Positions 24,310 through 32,880 are shown, counted from the stretch's first letter. The stretch: DNA of 42,397 nt from Alistipes sp. (GCA_017629035.1 JAGBXX010000018.1:1-42397), one strand, 5' to 3'. Program-made: numbers and translations. Notes: a model not told the origin generated them from the sequence alone.

Positions 24310-25731
24310 ATGCGTAAGATAGTTCTATTTGCGGCTACTGCCGCACTCTTGATAACTACATGTTTTATGGTCTCGGCACAACGTCGCCAGGTAATTCTGG
24401 ATAAGGTTGTGGCTATTGTTGGTGGCTCGTCGATTCTCTACTCCGAGGTTTCGGAGTATGCCGAGGCTCTTGTCATGCAGCAGCGACAGATGGGTTACAC
24501 CTCTGACCGTGATCCTATGCACGAGGCTCTCGAGTCGTTGCTCGAGCAGAAGTTGCTCTACAATCAGGCACTGCTTGATTCTGTCGAGATCAATAGTGGC
24601 GAGGTGTCGCAGCGTATCGAGGAGTATCTTCAGTCGGTTATCGACGAGGCAGGTGGTATTCAGGCTGTGGAGACACGTGAGCACATGCCTATCTTCAACT
24701 ATCGTGAGCTGCTACGTGCTCGCTACGAGGAGCAGGCCTACGCACAGGCTATGCAGGGTAACATCGTTGGTGGTGTGACCATCGTCCCAGGCGAGGTTGA
24801 GCGCTACTATCGTCGTATTGACAAGGATAGCCTTCCGATGATTGGTGAGCAGTATGTATATGCCCAGATTACTCGATTCCCCGAGTCGATGCAGGAGGCT
24901 AAGCAGCGTACCAAGGAGCGTCTACTCGATATGCGTGAGCGTATCATCACAGGCCAGACCAAGTTCTCAACACTGGCACGTATGTACTCGGTTGATGGCT
25001 CGGCACTCTATGGTGGTGAGATGCAGCCAGCACCTTCATCGATGTATGTTCGTCCCTTTGCCGAGGCTCTCGAGAAGCTCAAGCCAGGACAGGTATCCGA
25101 GATTGTAGAGACAGAGTTTGGCTTCCACATTATTGAGCTTATCGACAAGAAGGGCGAGTTGTACCACTGTCGTCACATCTTGTTGCGCCCCACATATACT
25201 CGTGATGAGTTGATTCAGCCAGCTCATAAACTTGATAGCCTTGCTCGACTCATCCGCCTCGACTCTATCTCGTTCGAGGAGGCTGCTTTGCGCTTCTCGG
25301 ACGATGCTACATCGAAGATGAATGGTGGTATCGTGTCGAACCACGATATCTTGGCTCGTCAGGGTGTCTACGATGGTGCTCGTCTTACAGCAACTCGCTT
25401 CCTCAAGGAGGATTTCGGTCTTGAGGGTGGTAAGGCTCTTGAGGACTACAACGCACTTATGCGTCTTAAGGTAGGCGAGGTGTCGGATTCGTTCCAGACC
25501 GTGGACTTCAATGGCAACCAGATGAGCAAAATCGTAAAGCTCGTCGAGATTGTGCCTTCGCACGTAGCTTCGCTCGAGGATGACTATATCCGACTCGAGG
25601 AGATGGCACTCAACGACAAGCGTGAGCGAGTATTCCGTGAGTGGCTCAACCGCAAGATAGAGTCGATGTATGTATATATCGACCCAGAGTTCCGTGATTG
25701 GAACTTCGTAAATCGTAATTGGATAAAGTAG
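24310..25731 (+). CDS. SurA-like periplasmic peptidyl-prolyl isomerase
   Basis: SurA chaperones unfolded outer-membrane proteins across the periplasm. This 473-residue protein has a signal peptide ending VSAQ (about residue 23). A SurA N-terminal domain follows (LDKVVAIVGGSSILYSEVSEYAEAL), then two parvulin-like modules. The first contains FSTLARMYSVDGSALYGGEM and FGFHIIELIDKKG (~175-280). The second starts YHCRHILLRP and contains FEEAALRFSDDATSKMNGG (~283-410). Length and order match E. coli SurA (~430). It starts 36 bases after the lipoprotein gene and ends 17 bases before the OstA-like gene, consistent with one operon. The two modules differ, and which is catalytic cannot be decided here. 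Confidence 0.9.
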   Translation: MRKIVLFAATAALLITTCFMVSAQRRQVILDKVVAIVGGSSILYSEVSEYAEALVMQQRQMGYTSDRDPMHEALESLLEQKLLYNQALLDSVEINSGEVSQRIEEYLQSVIDEAGGIQAVETREHMPIFNYRELLRARYEEQAYAQAMQGNIVGGVTIVPGEVERYYRRIDKDSLPMIGEQYVYAQITRFPESMQEAKQRTKERLLDMRERIITGQTKFSTLARMYSVDGSALYGGEMQPAPSSMYVRPFAEALEKLKPGQVSEIVETEFGFHIIELIDKKGELYHCRHILLRPTYTRDELIQPAHKLDSLARLIRLDSISFEEAALRFSDDATSKMNGGIVSNHDILARQGVYDGARLTATRFLKEDFGLEGGKALEDYNALMRLKVGEVSDSFQTVDFNGNQMSKIVKLVEIVPSHVASLEDDYIRLEEMALNDKRERVFREWLNRKIESMYVYIDPEFRDWNFVNRNWIK

Positions 25732-25748
25732 GAAGAAGATTATAGAGC

Positions 25749-28517
25749 ATGCGCCGTAAAAATATAGCAACGCTAATTGTACTTACGCTCGTGGCTGGAT
25801 TGTTTCTCTATGCCGCAAGTGGAAAGATGTTTGTGAGATACTCCACTCTTGACAGTGTCGAGCCCGTGATGGCCTCGGCCAAGTTCGAGGCGATGATACC
25901 TCAGCAGCCCAAGGATGGTGCTCAGGATAAACGTATGGTCGACATGACTGCCGACGATAGTTATCTTATCGAGAAGGGCGACTCTACGATATTTATTCTC
26001 GTGGGTCACTTTGCGGCACACCACAATGGCGCTGTTATTATTGCCGATAGTGCTGTGCGCTACTCTAACCAGAGCTTCGAGTGCTTTGGTAATGTGCTTA
26101 TTAATCAGAACTCTACATATATCTACGGCGAGCGTGCTGAGTACAACCGTATGAACAATACGGCTAAGGTCTTCTCGAAACTTGTCAAGGTTGTCGACGA
26201 GGATGCTGTGATGTACACCTACCACTGTGAGTTTAATACTGCTAAGTCGCTTGGTGAGTTCAGTGGTGGCTGCTATGTTGAGAAGGGCGAGAACCTGCTC
26301 GAGGCCGAGCGTGGCTACTACAACACCAAGACCCATGAGCTCAAGGCTGTGCGCCGTGTTCAGATGCGTGACGACACCTATCAGGTGATTAGCGATTCGG
26401 TGATCTTCAATACTCAGACCGAGGATGCCGAGTATTTCACAAATACACATATCTGGAATAAGAACGACGAGTATCTATATGCCGATGCTGGTACATATAC
26501 CAAGCGTAACGATCTACATCACCTCACACGCAATGCCTATATCCTCTCGCCCGAGCGTGAGATATGGAGCGACACGGTGATGTACTATCGTACCGATGGC
26601 CATATTATCGCACGTCGCAATATTCAGGTCGACGATACTACGCAGAAGGTGTTGGGTTATGCCGACTATGCTGAGTGGTGGGATGTTCCGGGCAATGCCT
26701 TCTTTACACGTCGTCCATCGTTGATCAACTACGACCCCGAGCAGTCAGATTCTGTTTATCTCTCGGCCGACACATTGTGGATGTACACCATCCCTGTTCG
26801 CCCTGAGCCCGAGGTGCAGGATACTACGAATGTAGCAAGCGAGGAGAGCCGTGAGCAGGGTAGAGAGCGTGAGGTTGAGCAGCGAGATGCATCTTCTCAG
26901 GCCGATAGCGTGCGCCCTGAGTCACGTGAGCAGAAGCGTGATGTTGAGAAGCGTGGAGAGCCACGTGAGCAGAAGCGTGAGGAGTCAACACCTAAGAGAG
27001 AGAGCCCACGAGGCGAGGCTGCTCCTGTAGATCGAGGAGCTAAGGTCGATGATAAGGCTGCCGCTCGTCGTGATCGTGATGCTGAGCGTGGCGAGAAGGT
27101 CGATGCTCGTGGTCGTGATGGCGAGACTCGTTATGACCCTACGGCACAACGCCCACAGCCAGGCGAGGCACGACCATCGGCGCCTCAAGATACCGTTGAA
27201 CGTGAGTCTGTTGTGAGCGAGAGTGTAGATAGCTTGCCTATCGCTGATACTCTTGCCGTGGATAGCTTGAAGGAGGATACTACAAAATATACACCTAAGC
27301 AGTTGCGCCGTCGTGCCAAGATGGCTAAGAGAGCTGAGCGAGAGCAGATCAAGGCTGCCCAGAAGGCTATTCAGGACTCTATTGATGCTATTGAGCAGGC
27401 CTACAAGGACTCTGTGCAGCATATTCGTGATTCGTTGCTCCGCATCAAGATTGATACTATCATTGCCCAGCGCATTGAGCGCAGCTCACGCCTTGCCGAC
27501 GAGGAGGCAGCACGTATCGAGCGCATCAAGCAGAAGGCCGAGCAGCGTCGTCGCCACAAGATTGACAAGGCTAAGGCTTGTGCATTGAAGCGTGGCAGAG
27601 AGTACAAGGGAGAGGATTACGATCCTGAGGATACAACAACACTATCTCTTGGTGACTCTATTGCTGCTGCACCAGCTATCGACTCATTGCGTGATACTAC
27701 CATGGTGGACTCGCTCCTTGATAGTACAGCACTGCGCCCTGTTATCCCTGAGGATAGTGCCTACAAGATGATCAAGGCCTACCGCCATGTCAAGATGTTC
27801 CGCTCTGATTCGCAGATGATATGTGACTCACTCGTGGCACTTAACACCGACTCGATAGTACGCATGTATATCAACCCAGTGATGTGGAACGAGCAGAATC
27901 AGATCAAGTCCGACTCATCGTGGATATACACCGAGCGCCAGATGATTACCAAGGCGCACTTCATGGGTGCACCAATCATGGGCTCACAGATTGATACTGC
28001 TTGCTACAATCAGGTCAAGGGTAAGGATATGAAGGCATTCTTCCGTGATGGCGAGGTATATCGCTACGATGTTGATGGCAACGCCCAGACACTCTACTAT
28101 ATGCAGGAGGAGGATGCTCCCGATGTTACGGCGATGATGTATATCGAGAGCTCGGCTATCAGCTTCCACCTCGACGAGGGTCAGATGGATCATATCGTCT
28201 TCAAGCAGAATCCAGAGTATGTGCTCTATCCTATGAATATGATTCCTGACACGCAGGAGCGTATCCTTCAGGGCTTTGAGTGGAACGATACGTTGCGACC
28301 CACACGCCACCAGATTTGCGACCGTGCTCACCGCAGCTCACGTCGCCTGAGCGTGGCCAAGATACAGAAGCCTACGTTCCCAACACATGAGCGTATAGAC
28401 TACGACCGTCGTCGCCTTGTGGAGAATAGAGTGTGGAAGGATCGCCACGAGCGCCTCAGCCCCGATGTTGTCGAGTGGCGCAACTCATGTCCATCATATA
28501 AGAACAGACGTAAGTAA
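25749..28517 (+). CDS. OstA/LptA-like protein with a large charged insert
   Basis: OstA/LptA-fold proteins form the beta-jellyroll bridge that carries lipopolysaccharide across the periplasm. The 922-residue product has an N-terminal hydrophobic anchor (IATLIVLTLVAGLFLYAA). Residues ~75-345 show the repeating pattern of OstA domains (ADSAVRYSNQSFECFGNVLINQ, AERGYYNTKTHELKAVRRVQM). Residues ~350-665 are a low-complexity insert, first rich in Arg, Glu and Asp, then a long charged helix likely to form coiled coil. Residues ~670-922 resume the OstA-like pattern (AYRHVKMFRSDSQMICDSLVAL). I infer one OstA-like unit interrupted by the insert. Its stop codon overlaps the start of the next gene by one base, indicating translational coupling. 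It probably works with the SurA-like proteins upstream. Confidence 0.85.
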   Translation: MRRKNIATLIVLTLVAGLFLYAASGKMFVRYSTLDSVEPVMASAKFEAMIPQQPKDGAQDKRMVDMTADDSYLIEKGDSTIFILVGHFAAHHNGAVIIADSAVRYSNQSFECFGNVLINQNSTYIYGERAEYNRMNNTAKVFSKLVKVVDEDAVMYTYHCEFNTAKSLGEFSGGCYVEKGENLLEAERGYYNTKTHELKAVRRVQMRDDTYQVISDSVIFNTQTEDAEYFTNTHIWNKNDEYLYADAGTYTKRNDLHHLTRNAYILSPEREIWSDTVMYYRTDGHIIARRNIQVDDTTQKVLGYADYAEWWDVPGNAFFTRRPSLINYDPEQSDSVYLSADTLWMYTIPVRPEPEVQDTTNVASEESREQGREREVEQRDASSQADSVRPESREQKRDVEKRGEPREQKREESTPKRESPRGEAAPVDRGAKVDDKAAARRDRDAERGEKVDARGRDGETRYDPTAQRPQPGEARPSAPQDTVERESVVSESVDSLPIADTLAVDSLKEDTTKYTPKQLRRRAKMAKRAEREQIKAAQKAIQDSIDAIEQAYKDSVQHIRDSLLRIKIDTIIAQRIERSSRLADEEAARIERIKQKAEQRRRHKIDKAKACALKRGREYKGEDYDPEDTTTLSLGDSIAAAPAIDSLRDTTMVDSLLDSTALRPVIPEDSAYKMIKAYRHVKMFRSDSQMICDSLVALNTDSIVRMYINPVMWNEQNQIKSDSSWIYTERQMITKAHFMGAPIMGSQIDTACYNQVKGKDMKAFFRDGEVYRYDVDGNAQTLYYMQEEDAPDVTAMMYIESSAISFHLDEGQMDHIVFKQNPEYVLYPMNMIPDTQERILQGFEWNDTLRPTRHQICDRAHRSSRRLSVAKIQKPTFPTHERIDYDRRRLVENRVWKDRHERLSPDVVEWRNSCPSYKNRRK

Positions 28518-29821
28518 TGAAACGTAGTAATCGAAATATACTCGCCCAGGCGCTTGCAGTGGCCTTTATGCTCATTGCTCCAGCGCTCCACGCACAGCCT
28601 TCAGTGGGCTGTGACCCTTACCGTACTCGACTCATACCATATCCTACGGCCACCTTGGCCGAGGCTCGTGGCCTTGAGCGTCAGCGCTATATGCAGCCTA
28701 TTACCGAGTGGCAGCGCCCCGAGACAAATATCCTTCGTGGTAAATATACCTTCCCATTCTCGTGGCTTGAGCGTCAGGTATATCTGCGTGTCGAGGATGC
28801 ATATCAGCCCTACGAGGTATATATAAATGGTAAGCTCGCCGGCTCATCACGCAACGGCTTTGGTGCTGCCGAGTTTAATATCACCAAGATCTCGCGCGAG
28901 GATAGCAACGATGTAGAGATTCGTCTGCTTTCGGCTGAGGAGGTCAATAAGATTGAGTGCTTTGCCCGTGCCTCTAATACACTCAAGGTATATGTAATCT
29001 CGCAGCCTCGTGTGCGTGTGCGTGATATTACATGGAGTGCTGAGATAGGTCAAAATGGTATTGCCAATAGCAACTTCGAGGTTGTGATGCACAATGCCAC
29101 ACTTGGCGATAAGGTATCTACGCTCTACTACGAGCTCTATCTCAACGATACTATTCGCCTGGGTGGTGGTCGTCGTGATGTTGCTCTGGGTAAGTATGGT
29201 GTTGACACTATGCGCTTTGGTATTGCCGTACCCGACTCTATTGTGTGGTCGAGCGCCAAGCCTCAGCATGTGCGCCTTATGCTCAAGAATCGTGTCGAAG
29301 GTCGTGATGTGGAGTTCTACGACTTCCCCGTGGCTCTTCGTGAGCTGAGCTATGATAAGGGTGAGTTTACGATCAATAATCGTGTTGAGACTATTGACTT
29401 TCATGCTATGTCGCCCGCCTCGAGTGTCGACGATGTTGCTAAGGTCTACGAGCGTGGTGTGCGTGCTATACGCTTTACTGCGGGCTGCGTAGACGATGCG
29501 GTGCTTGATTACTGCGACCAGCAGGGTATATATGTTGCCGTGACAGCACCTATCGACTCATCGTTGTCGGGCAACTCACGTAAGCGTGGTGGTAACCCCT
29601 CGAACGACCCTAAGTGGCGTGAGGACTATGTCGAGCGCACACTTCAAATGTTCTACACCACCAAGCGTCACCCTTCGGTTATCGCCTATGTTCTGGCCGA
29701 TAATAGCTCAAATGGTATCTGCTTGTATGAGAGCTACCTTGCTCTTAAGGCGGTAGTTGGTGATCGTCCGCTATTCTACTACGACGGTGGCAAGGAGTGG
29801 AATACCGACCATCTGAAGTAA
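28517..29821 (+). CDS. Truncated GH2-like protein, probable pseudoenzyme
   Basis: A 434-residue secreted protein (signal peptide ending LHAQ) with the domain order of glycoside hydrolase family 2: a jelly-roll sugar-binding domain (QVYLRVEDAYQPYEVYINGKLAG, ~50-160), an Ig-like domain (~165-280) and the first part of the TIM barrel (DYCDQQGIYVAVTAPI, then HPSVIAYVLADNSSNG). In active enzymes the last motif reads like HPSIIMWSLGNES with a catalytic Glu after Asn; here that position is Ser397. The protein also ends before the barrel strand carrying the nucleophile. It is therefore unlikely to be a glycosidase. It is translationally coupled (TAATG overlap) to the OstA-like gene, so a structural or glycan-binding role in envelope assembly is plausible. 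Confidence 0.8.
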   Translation: MKRSNRNILAQALAVAFMLIAPALHAQPSVGCDPYRTRLIPYPTATLAEARGLERQRYMQPITEWQRPETNILRGKYTFPFSWLERQVYLRVEDAYQPYEVYINGKLAGSSRNGFGAAEFNITKISREDSNDVEIRLLSAEEVNKIECFARASNTLKVYVISQPRVRVRDITWSAEIGQNGIANSNFEVVMHNATLGDKVSTLYYELYLNDTIRLGGGRRDVALGKYGVDTMRFGIAVPDSIVWSSAKPQHVRLMLKNRVEGRDVEFYDFPVALRELSYDKGEFTINNRVETIDFHAMSPASSVDDVAKVYERGVRAIRFTAGCVDDAVLDYCDQQGIYVAVTAPIDSSLSGNSRKRGGNPSNDPKWREDYVERTLQMFYTTKRHPSVIAYVLADNSSNGICLYESYLALKAVVGDRPLFYYDGGKEWNTDHLK

Positions 29822-29841
29822 TGGGGTATATATAAATAGTT

Positions 29842-29874
29842 AGGGGTTGTCCACCGGACAACCCCTAATTGTTT
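29842..29874. terminator. Shared terminator after the envelope operon
   Basis: AGGGGTTGTCC (29842-29852) pairs perfectly with GGACAACCCCT (29856-29866) around a 3-base loop, between convergent genes. A T-rich segment follows on the plus strand. Confidence 0.88.
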
Positions 29875-29895
29875 GTAGTTGGTTGATATCTCTGA

Positions 29896-30177
29896 CTACT
29901 CGCAAACTGCGCTGAGGTCAGCAAACAAACCTGCGAAGCTCTCAGCCATGTCACGACGAAGTGCTGAGTAGTGCTTCTTAACCAAAGAGCGGTTCTTAGG
30001 CTCTGCTGGGTTGTTAGCCTTAACGTAGAGAGCATTGCGCAAGTCAACACCCTTAAGCATAAGTGCTACAATCTGCTCCTCCTTGTTGGGCTGTACAAAT
30101 GCTGCCATCTCGCAGTCAAAAACAAACTCCTCCAAGCGGTAGTCAATCTCCTTCTTCAAAACTCGTAAATTTGCCAT
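29896..30177 (-). CDS. Small conserved hypothetical protein
   Basis: A 93-residue protein with no signal peptide or membrane segment, rich in charged residues and probably helical (LRVLKKEIDYRLEEFVFDCEMAAFVQP, then KKHYSALRRDMAESFAGLFADLSAVCE). I do not recognise a named domain, but the composition, good promoter and matching terminator argue that it is real. It is monocistronic and cytoplasmic. Codon use resembles ordinary housekeeping genes here. Confidence 0.75.
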   Translation of the reverse strand: MANLRVLKKEIDYRLEEFVFDCEMAAFVQPNKEEQIVALMLKGVDLRNALYVKANNPAEPKNRSLVKKHYSALRRDMAESFAGLFADLSAVCE

Positions 30178-30208
30178 AGTTATATTAGTTTTAGTATTTG
30201 CTATTATG

Positions 30209-30240
30209 CAAAGATAGTAAAAGGAAATAATATTTGCAAA
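30209..30240 (-). promoter_or_regulatory. Promoter of the 93-residue protein gene
   Basis: Minus-strand TTTG (30237-30240), a 20-base spacer and TATCTTTG (30209-30216), 32 bases before the start. Confidence 0.8.
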
Positions 30241-30260
30241 TAAAAGTTAAATTTATTCAG

Positions 30261-30291
30261 TTGTTTTATTGTCAAAAATTTTATAACTTTG
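30261..30291 (+). promoter_or_regulatory. Promoter of the zinc-ribbon/CD225 operon
   Basis: A TTGT box (30261-30264), a 19-base spacer and TAACTTTG (30284-30291), 27 bases before the ATG at 30318. It supports that start over the upstream in-frame TTG. Confidence 0.75.
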
Positions 30292-30317
30292 CTGAGTATT
30301 ACTTATATCACTTTTTT

Positions 30318-30728
30318 ATGGCAGCAAGAGTTTGTAGTGAATGTGGTGGACTTGTAGCATCGTCATTGTCGATGTGTCCACATTGTGGTTATGCGATTGG
30401 CCGTTCTGATGGTGTTCAGGATGAGTATAACAGTAATTATTCGCAAGCTAACAACTATGCGAGGCCAGAGAATTATGGACTTAATCCCCATAATAATATA
30501 TTGTGGCCAGTGATTGCACTCGTATTCTTTTGGCCATGTGCTATTGGCTCACTTATATACTATATTAAATCGGACCAGGCGTGGAACGTGGGTAATGCCG
30601 CATTGGCAAGGAGCTATGGCGAGTCATCGGCTAAGTGGGGCCACGCCTCAATATGGATTGTTATCATCATTTTGATATTTACCATCGCCTGCTTTGCGTG
30701 CGTTGGATCATGTATGTATGATTATTAA
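30318..30728 (+). CDS. Zinc-ribbon CD225-like membrane protein
   Basis: A 136-residue protein from the ATG at 30318. The N-terminus holds a zinc ribbon with two CxxC knuckles (CSECGG and CPHCGY). After a Asn/Tyr/Ser-rich linker come two hydrophobic segments: LWPVIALVFFWPCAIGSLIYYIKSD, then a short loop WNVGNAALARSYGESSAKWGH, then IVIIILIFTIACFACVGS. This two-helix layout with a small-residue intracellular loop matches the CD225/dispanin family, which includes eukaryotic IFITM proteins and many bacterial proteins of unknown role. It overlaps the start of ispE by 11 bases and is probably cotranscribed with it. A membrane-shaping or regulatory function is inferred from family resemblance only. 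Confidence 0.8.
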   Translation: MAARVCSECGGLVASSLSMCPHCGYAIGRSDGVQDEYNSNYSQANNYARPENYGLNPHNNILWPVIALVFFWPCAIGSLIYYIKSDQAWNVGNAALARSYGESSAKWGHASIWIVIIILIFTIACFACVGSCMYDY

Positions 30729-31533
30729 AGCGCATTGTAAGATAAATATTGGCCTTAGGGTGGTGCGTCGTCGTGAGGATGGCTACCACGAGTTGCAGAC
30801 CGTGATGTATCCCGTTCGTGAGCTCTACGATCTGATCACTATCGAGCCTCTCGATAGCCTCGATGTGGAGTTTGAGAGTCGAGGTATTATAGTGGACTGC
30901 CCTGCGGATAAGAATCTATGTGTGCGTGCTGCACGCCTCATGCAGCAGCGATATGCTACACGAGGTGTTCGCATCACACTCAATAAGCGTGTACCCTTTG
31001 GTGCAGGTCTTGGCGGTGGCTCGGCCGATGCTACGGCTGTGATTGTTGCCATGAATGATATATTCGAGCTTGGCATTGATCGACCTACACTCTCGTCGCT
31101 TGCCGCAGAGCTCGGTAGCGATACTACATTCTTTGTCTACGACTCGGCTCAGTATTGCACTGGTCGTGGTGAGATTATGGAGCCCGTGGAGGTTAACCTG
31201 AGTGGTAAGTGGCTCGTTGTAGCTAAGCCACAGGAGGGTGTCTCTACGGCGGAGGCCTATGGTGGTGTAACGCCCGCAGTCCCCACAGATAATCTCTGCG
31301 AGCTGGTATCACGACCCGTTAGTGAGTGGCAGGGCTCTGTTGTCAACGACTTTGAACGACATATCTTGGTGTCACATCCACGTATTGCCGAGATTAAGCA
31401 TTCGTTGCTCGACTCAGGTGCTGAGTATGCAGCGATGTCGGGCTCAGGATCAGCCGTGTTCGCAATTTTTGCACAGTGCCCTGAGCTTAACTTTGGCACT
31501 GAAACCTTTGTGCATAAAGAATTAATAAAATAA
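30718..31533 (+). CDS. ispE: 4-diphosphocytidyl-2-C-methyl-D-erythritol kinase
   Basis: IspE phosphorylates CDP-methylerythritol with ATP in the MEP pathway to isoprenoid precursors. The 271 residues begin MIIKAHCKINIGLRV at the ATG at 30718, which overlaps the previous gene by 11 bases. The family pattern is complete: an N-terminal AK(I)N-like motif (AHCKINIGL), DGYHELQTVMYPV, the GHMP glycine loop PFGAGLGGGSADA, GSDTTFF and the C-terminal MSGSGSAVFAIF. The overlap implies translational coupling to the zinc-ribbon protein. The start of the next gene lies 11 bases downstream of the stop. Confidence 0.95.
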   Translation: MIIKAHCKINIGLRVVRRREDGYHELQTVMYPVRELYDLITIEPLDSLDVEFESRGIIVDCPADKNLCVRAARLMQQRYATRGVRITLNKRVPFGAGLGGGSADATAVIVAMNDIFELGIDRPTLSSLAAELGSDTTFFVYDSAQYCTGRGEIMEPVEVNLSGKWLVVAKPQEGVSTAEAYGGVTPAVPTDNLCELVSRPVSEWQGSVVNDFERHILVSHPRIAEIKHSLLDSGAEYAAMSGSGSAVFAIFAQCPELNFGTETFVHKELIK

Positions 31534-31544
31534 ATTAAAGAAGT

Positions 31545-32096
31545 ATGAAAAAGTTTATCTCAGTTGCATTGCTCTTTGTGGCAATGCTCGTGTGTGGCTC
31601 AGTGATGGCTGCACAGCCTAAGGCTAAAGAGTTTCTTGGTGAGTGGAGAGTATCAGACGATACTGTTTCGCTAATTCTTGGCGAGGTGCCCACGGAGATG
31701 GGCGATGCATCTTTCGGCTGTGTGATCGACTTTGTGAGCAAGTCTAAGGTCGAAGTATATATCGACGCTAACCTTCAGTTCTCTATCGATGAGGGTGTTA
31801 ATATGGTTATGACCTTTGGTTGCAAGCTCGACTGTAATTGGAAGTATAAGAAGGGCGTTCTCAATATTGAGTACTACGATATAAATGCTTGGCTTGAGGA
31901 TCTTAAACTTGAGCCTAACGACCCTGAGTTCCAGATGGCTATCGAGATGTTCCGCCCAAGTGTAGAGGAGGAGATGTCACGTATTATCATCGACTCATTC
32001 AAGGGTCTGCCAGTTGTCGAGTCTGGCGACGTTACAATCAATGGTGATAAGATGATTATCTTTGATGGTGGTAACTGCTTAGTTCTCGAGCGATAG
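31545..32096 (+). CDS. Secreted protein of unknown function
   Basis: A 183-residue protein with a clear signal peptide (MKKFISVALLFVAMLVCGSVMA). The mature part opens KEFLGEWRVSDDTVSLILG and continues in alternating beta strands (SKVEVYIDANLQF, MVMTFGCKLDCNWKYKKGVLNIEYYDI) with a helical insert (~115-150). The layout resembles the lipocalin-like secreted proteins frequent in Bacteroidales, a guess based on the GEW opening motif and strand pattern. It is third in the operon after ispE. The stop lies 4 bases from the end of the convergent znuC gene, leaving no room for a separate terminator. Confidence 0.72.
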   Translation: MKKFISVALLFVAMLVCGSVMAAQPKAKEFLGEWRVSDDTVSLILGEVPTEMGDASFGCVIDFVSKSKVEVYIDANLQFSIDEGVNMVMTFGCKLDCNWKYKKGVLNIEYYDINAWLEDLKLEPNDPEFQMAIEMFRPSVEEEMSRIIIDSFKGLPVVESGDVTINGDKMIIFDGGNCLVLER

Positions 32097-32100
32097 GCGA

Positions 32101-32880
32101 CTACTTGTCGCAATGTGGACAATGGTGGTGTTCTCCAAGTACTGTGTGGGGGACATCACCATGTGTTATTATCTGTATAGGGCAGTCGTAGTTGCGCAGC
32201 TGCTCCTCGGTTATCACGTTCGAGTCGTGGCGATGCACGTAGCGATTTACGCAGACTATGTTGCGCACAACGCTCGAGATTGTTCCCACGTCGTGCGACA
32301 CCATGATGATAGCCATTCGCTCAGATAGATGGTGTAGCAAGTTGTATAGCTCGTTCTCGAAGCGGTTGTCTACGAAGTTGGTAGGCTCGTCGAGCACCAG
32401 GAGGCGTGGCTCAGAGATTATGGCACGGCAGAGCATAACACGCTGCAGCTGACCACCCGATAGCTCGCCTATGGGGCGATTTGCCAGATGCGCCAGCTCC
32501 GCCTGCTCGAGAGTCTGCATAGCCCTTAGTCGCACCTCTTTACCATATCGGTGTAATAGTCCACGCTCACGTTGTAGACCCGACATCACAACCTCGATAA
32601 CCGAGATAGGAAATGCCTTGTCGAACGATGATACTTGGGGTAGGTAGCCGATATGTGGTTTACCACCACGCATCAATCTCTCGGAGTACTCTATCTTTCC
32701 CGTGTGGGGTGTGGTGCCCATTATAGCCTTCACAAGCGAGCTTTTACCACCGCCATTAGGGCCTATAACTCCAAGAAAATCATCGTCGTATATCTCCAAG
32801 TCCACGTGCTCGAGTGCTACGGTGTTGTCGTAGCGCACGCCGAGGTCGTGAATTGCGATTATGCTCTCTCTCTTACTCAT
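32101..32880 (-). CDS. znuC: Zinc/manganese ABC transporter ATPase with metal-binding-like tail
   Basis: This ATPase powers uptake of zinc or manganese captured by the binding protein encoded upstream. In 259 residues it shows Walker A (GPNGGGKSSLVKAI), the ABC signature (LSGGQLQRVML), Walker B (RLLVLDEPTNFVD) and the switch His in MVSHDVG. The last ~25 residues are unusual: several His residues and a CPHC motif (HTVLGEHHHCPHCDK), a probable metal-binding site. The start overlaps the stop of the binding-protein gene by 8 bases. No permease gene is present on either side. Zinc as the substrate rests mainly on the binding protein's His-rich loop. Confidence 0.88.
   Translation of the reverse strand: MSKRESIIAIHDLGVRYDNTVALEHVDLEIYDDDFLGVIGPNGGGKSSLVKAIMGTTPHTGKIEYSERLMRGGKPHIGYLPQVSSFDKAFPISVIEVVMSGLQRERGLLHRYGKEVRLRAMQTLEQAELAHLANRPIGELSGGQLQRVMLCRAIISEPRLLVLDEPTNFVDNRFENELYNLLHHLSERMAIIMVSHDVGTISSVVRNIVCVNRYVHRHDSNVITEEQLRNYDCPIQIITHGDVPHTVLGEHHHCPHCDK

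Noticed and set aside
30318-30728. Phage or toxin-antitoxin gene from the small size and membrane helices
   Set aside because: The two-helix CD225 layout, zinc ribbon, promoter and coupling to ispE fit a chromosomal membrane protein better; no toxin or antitoxin partner is present.
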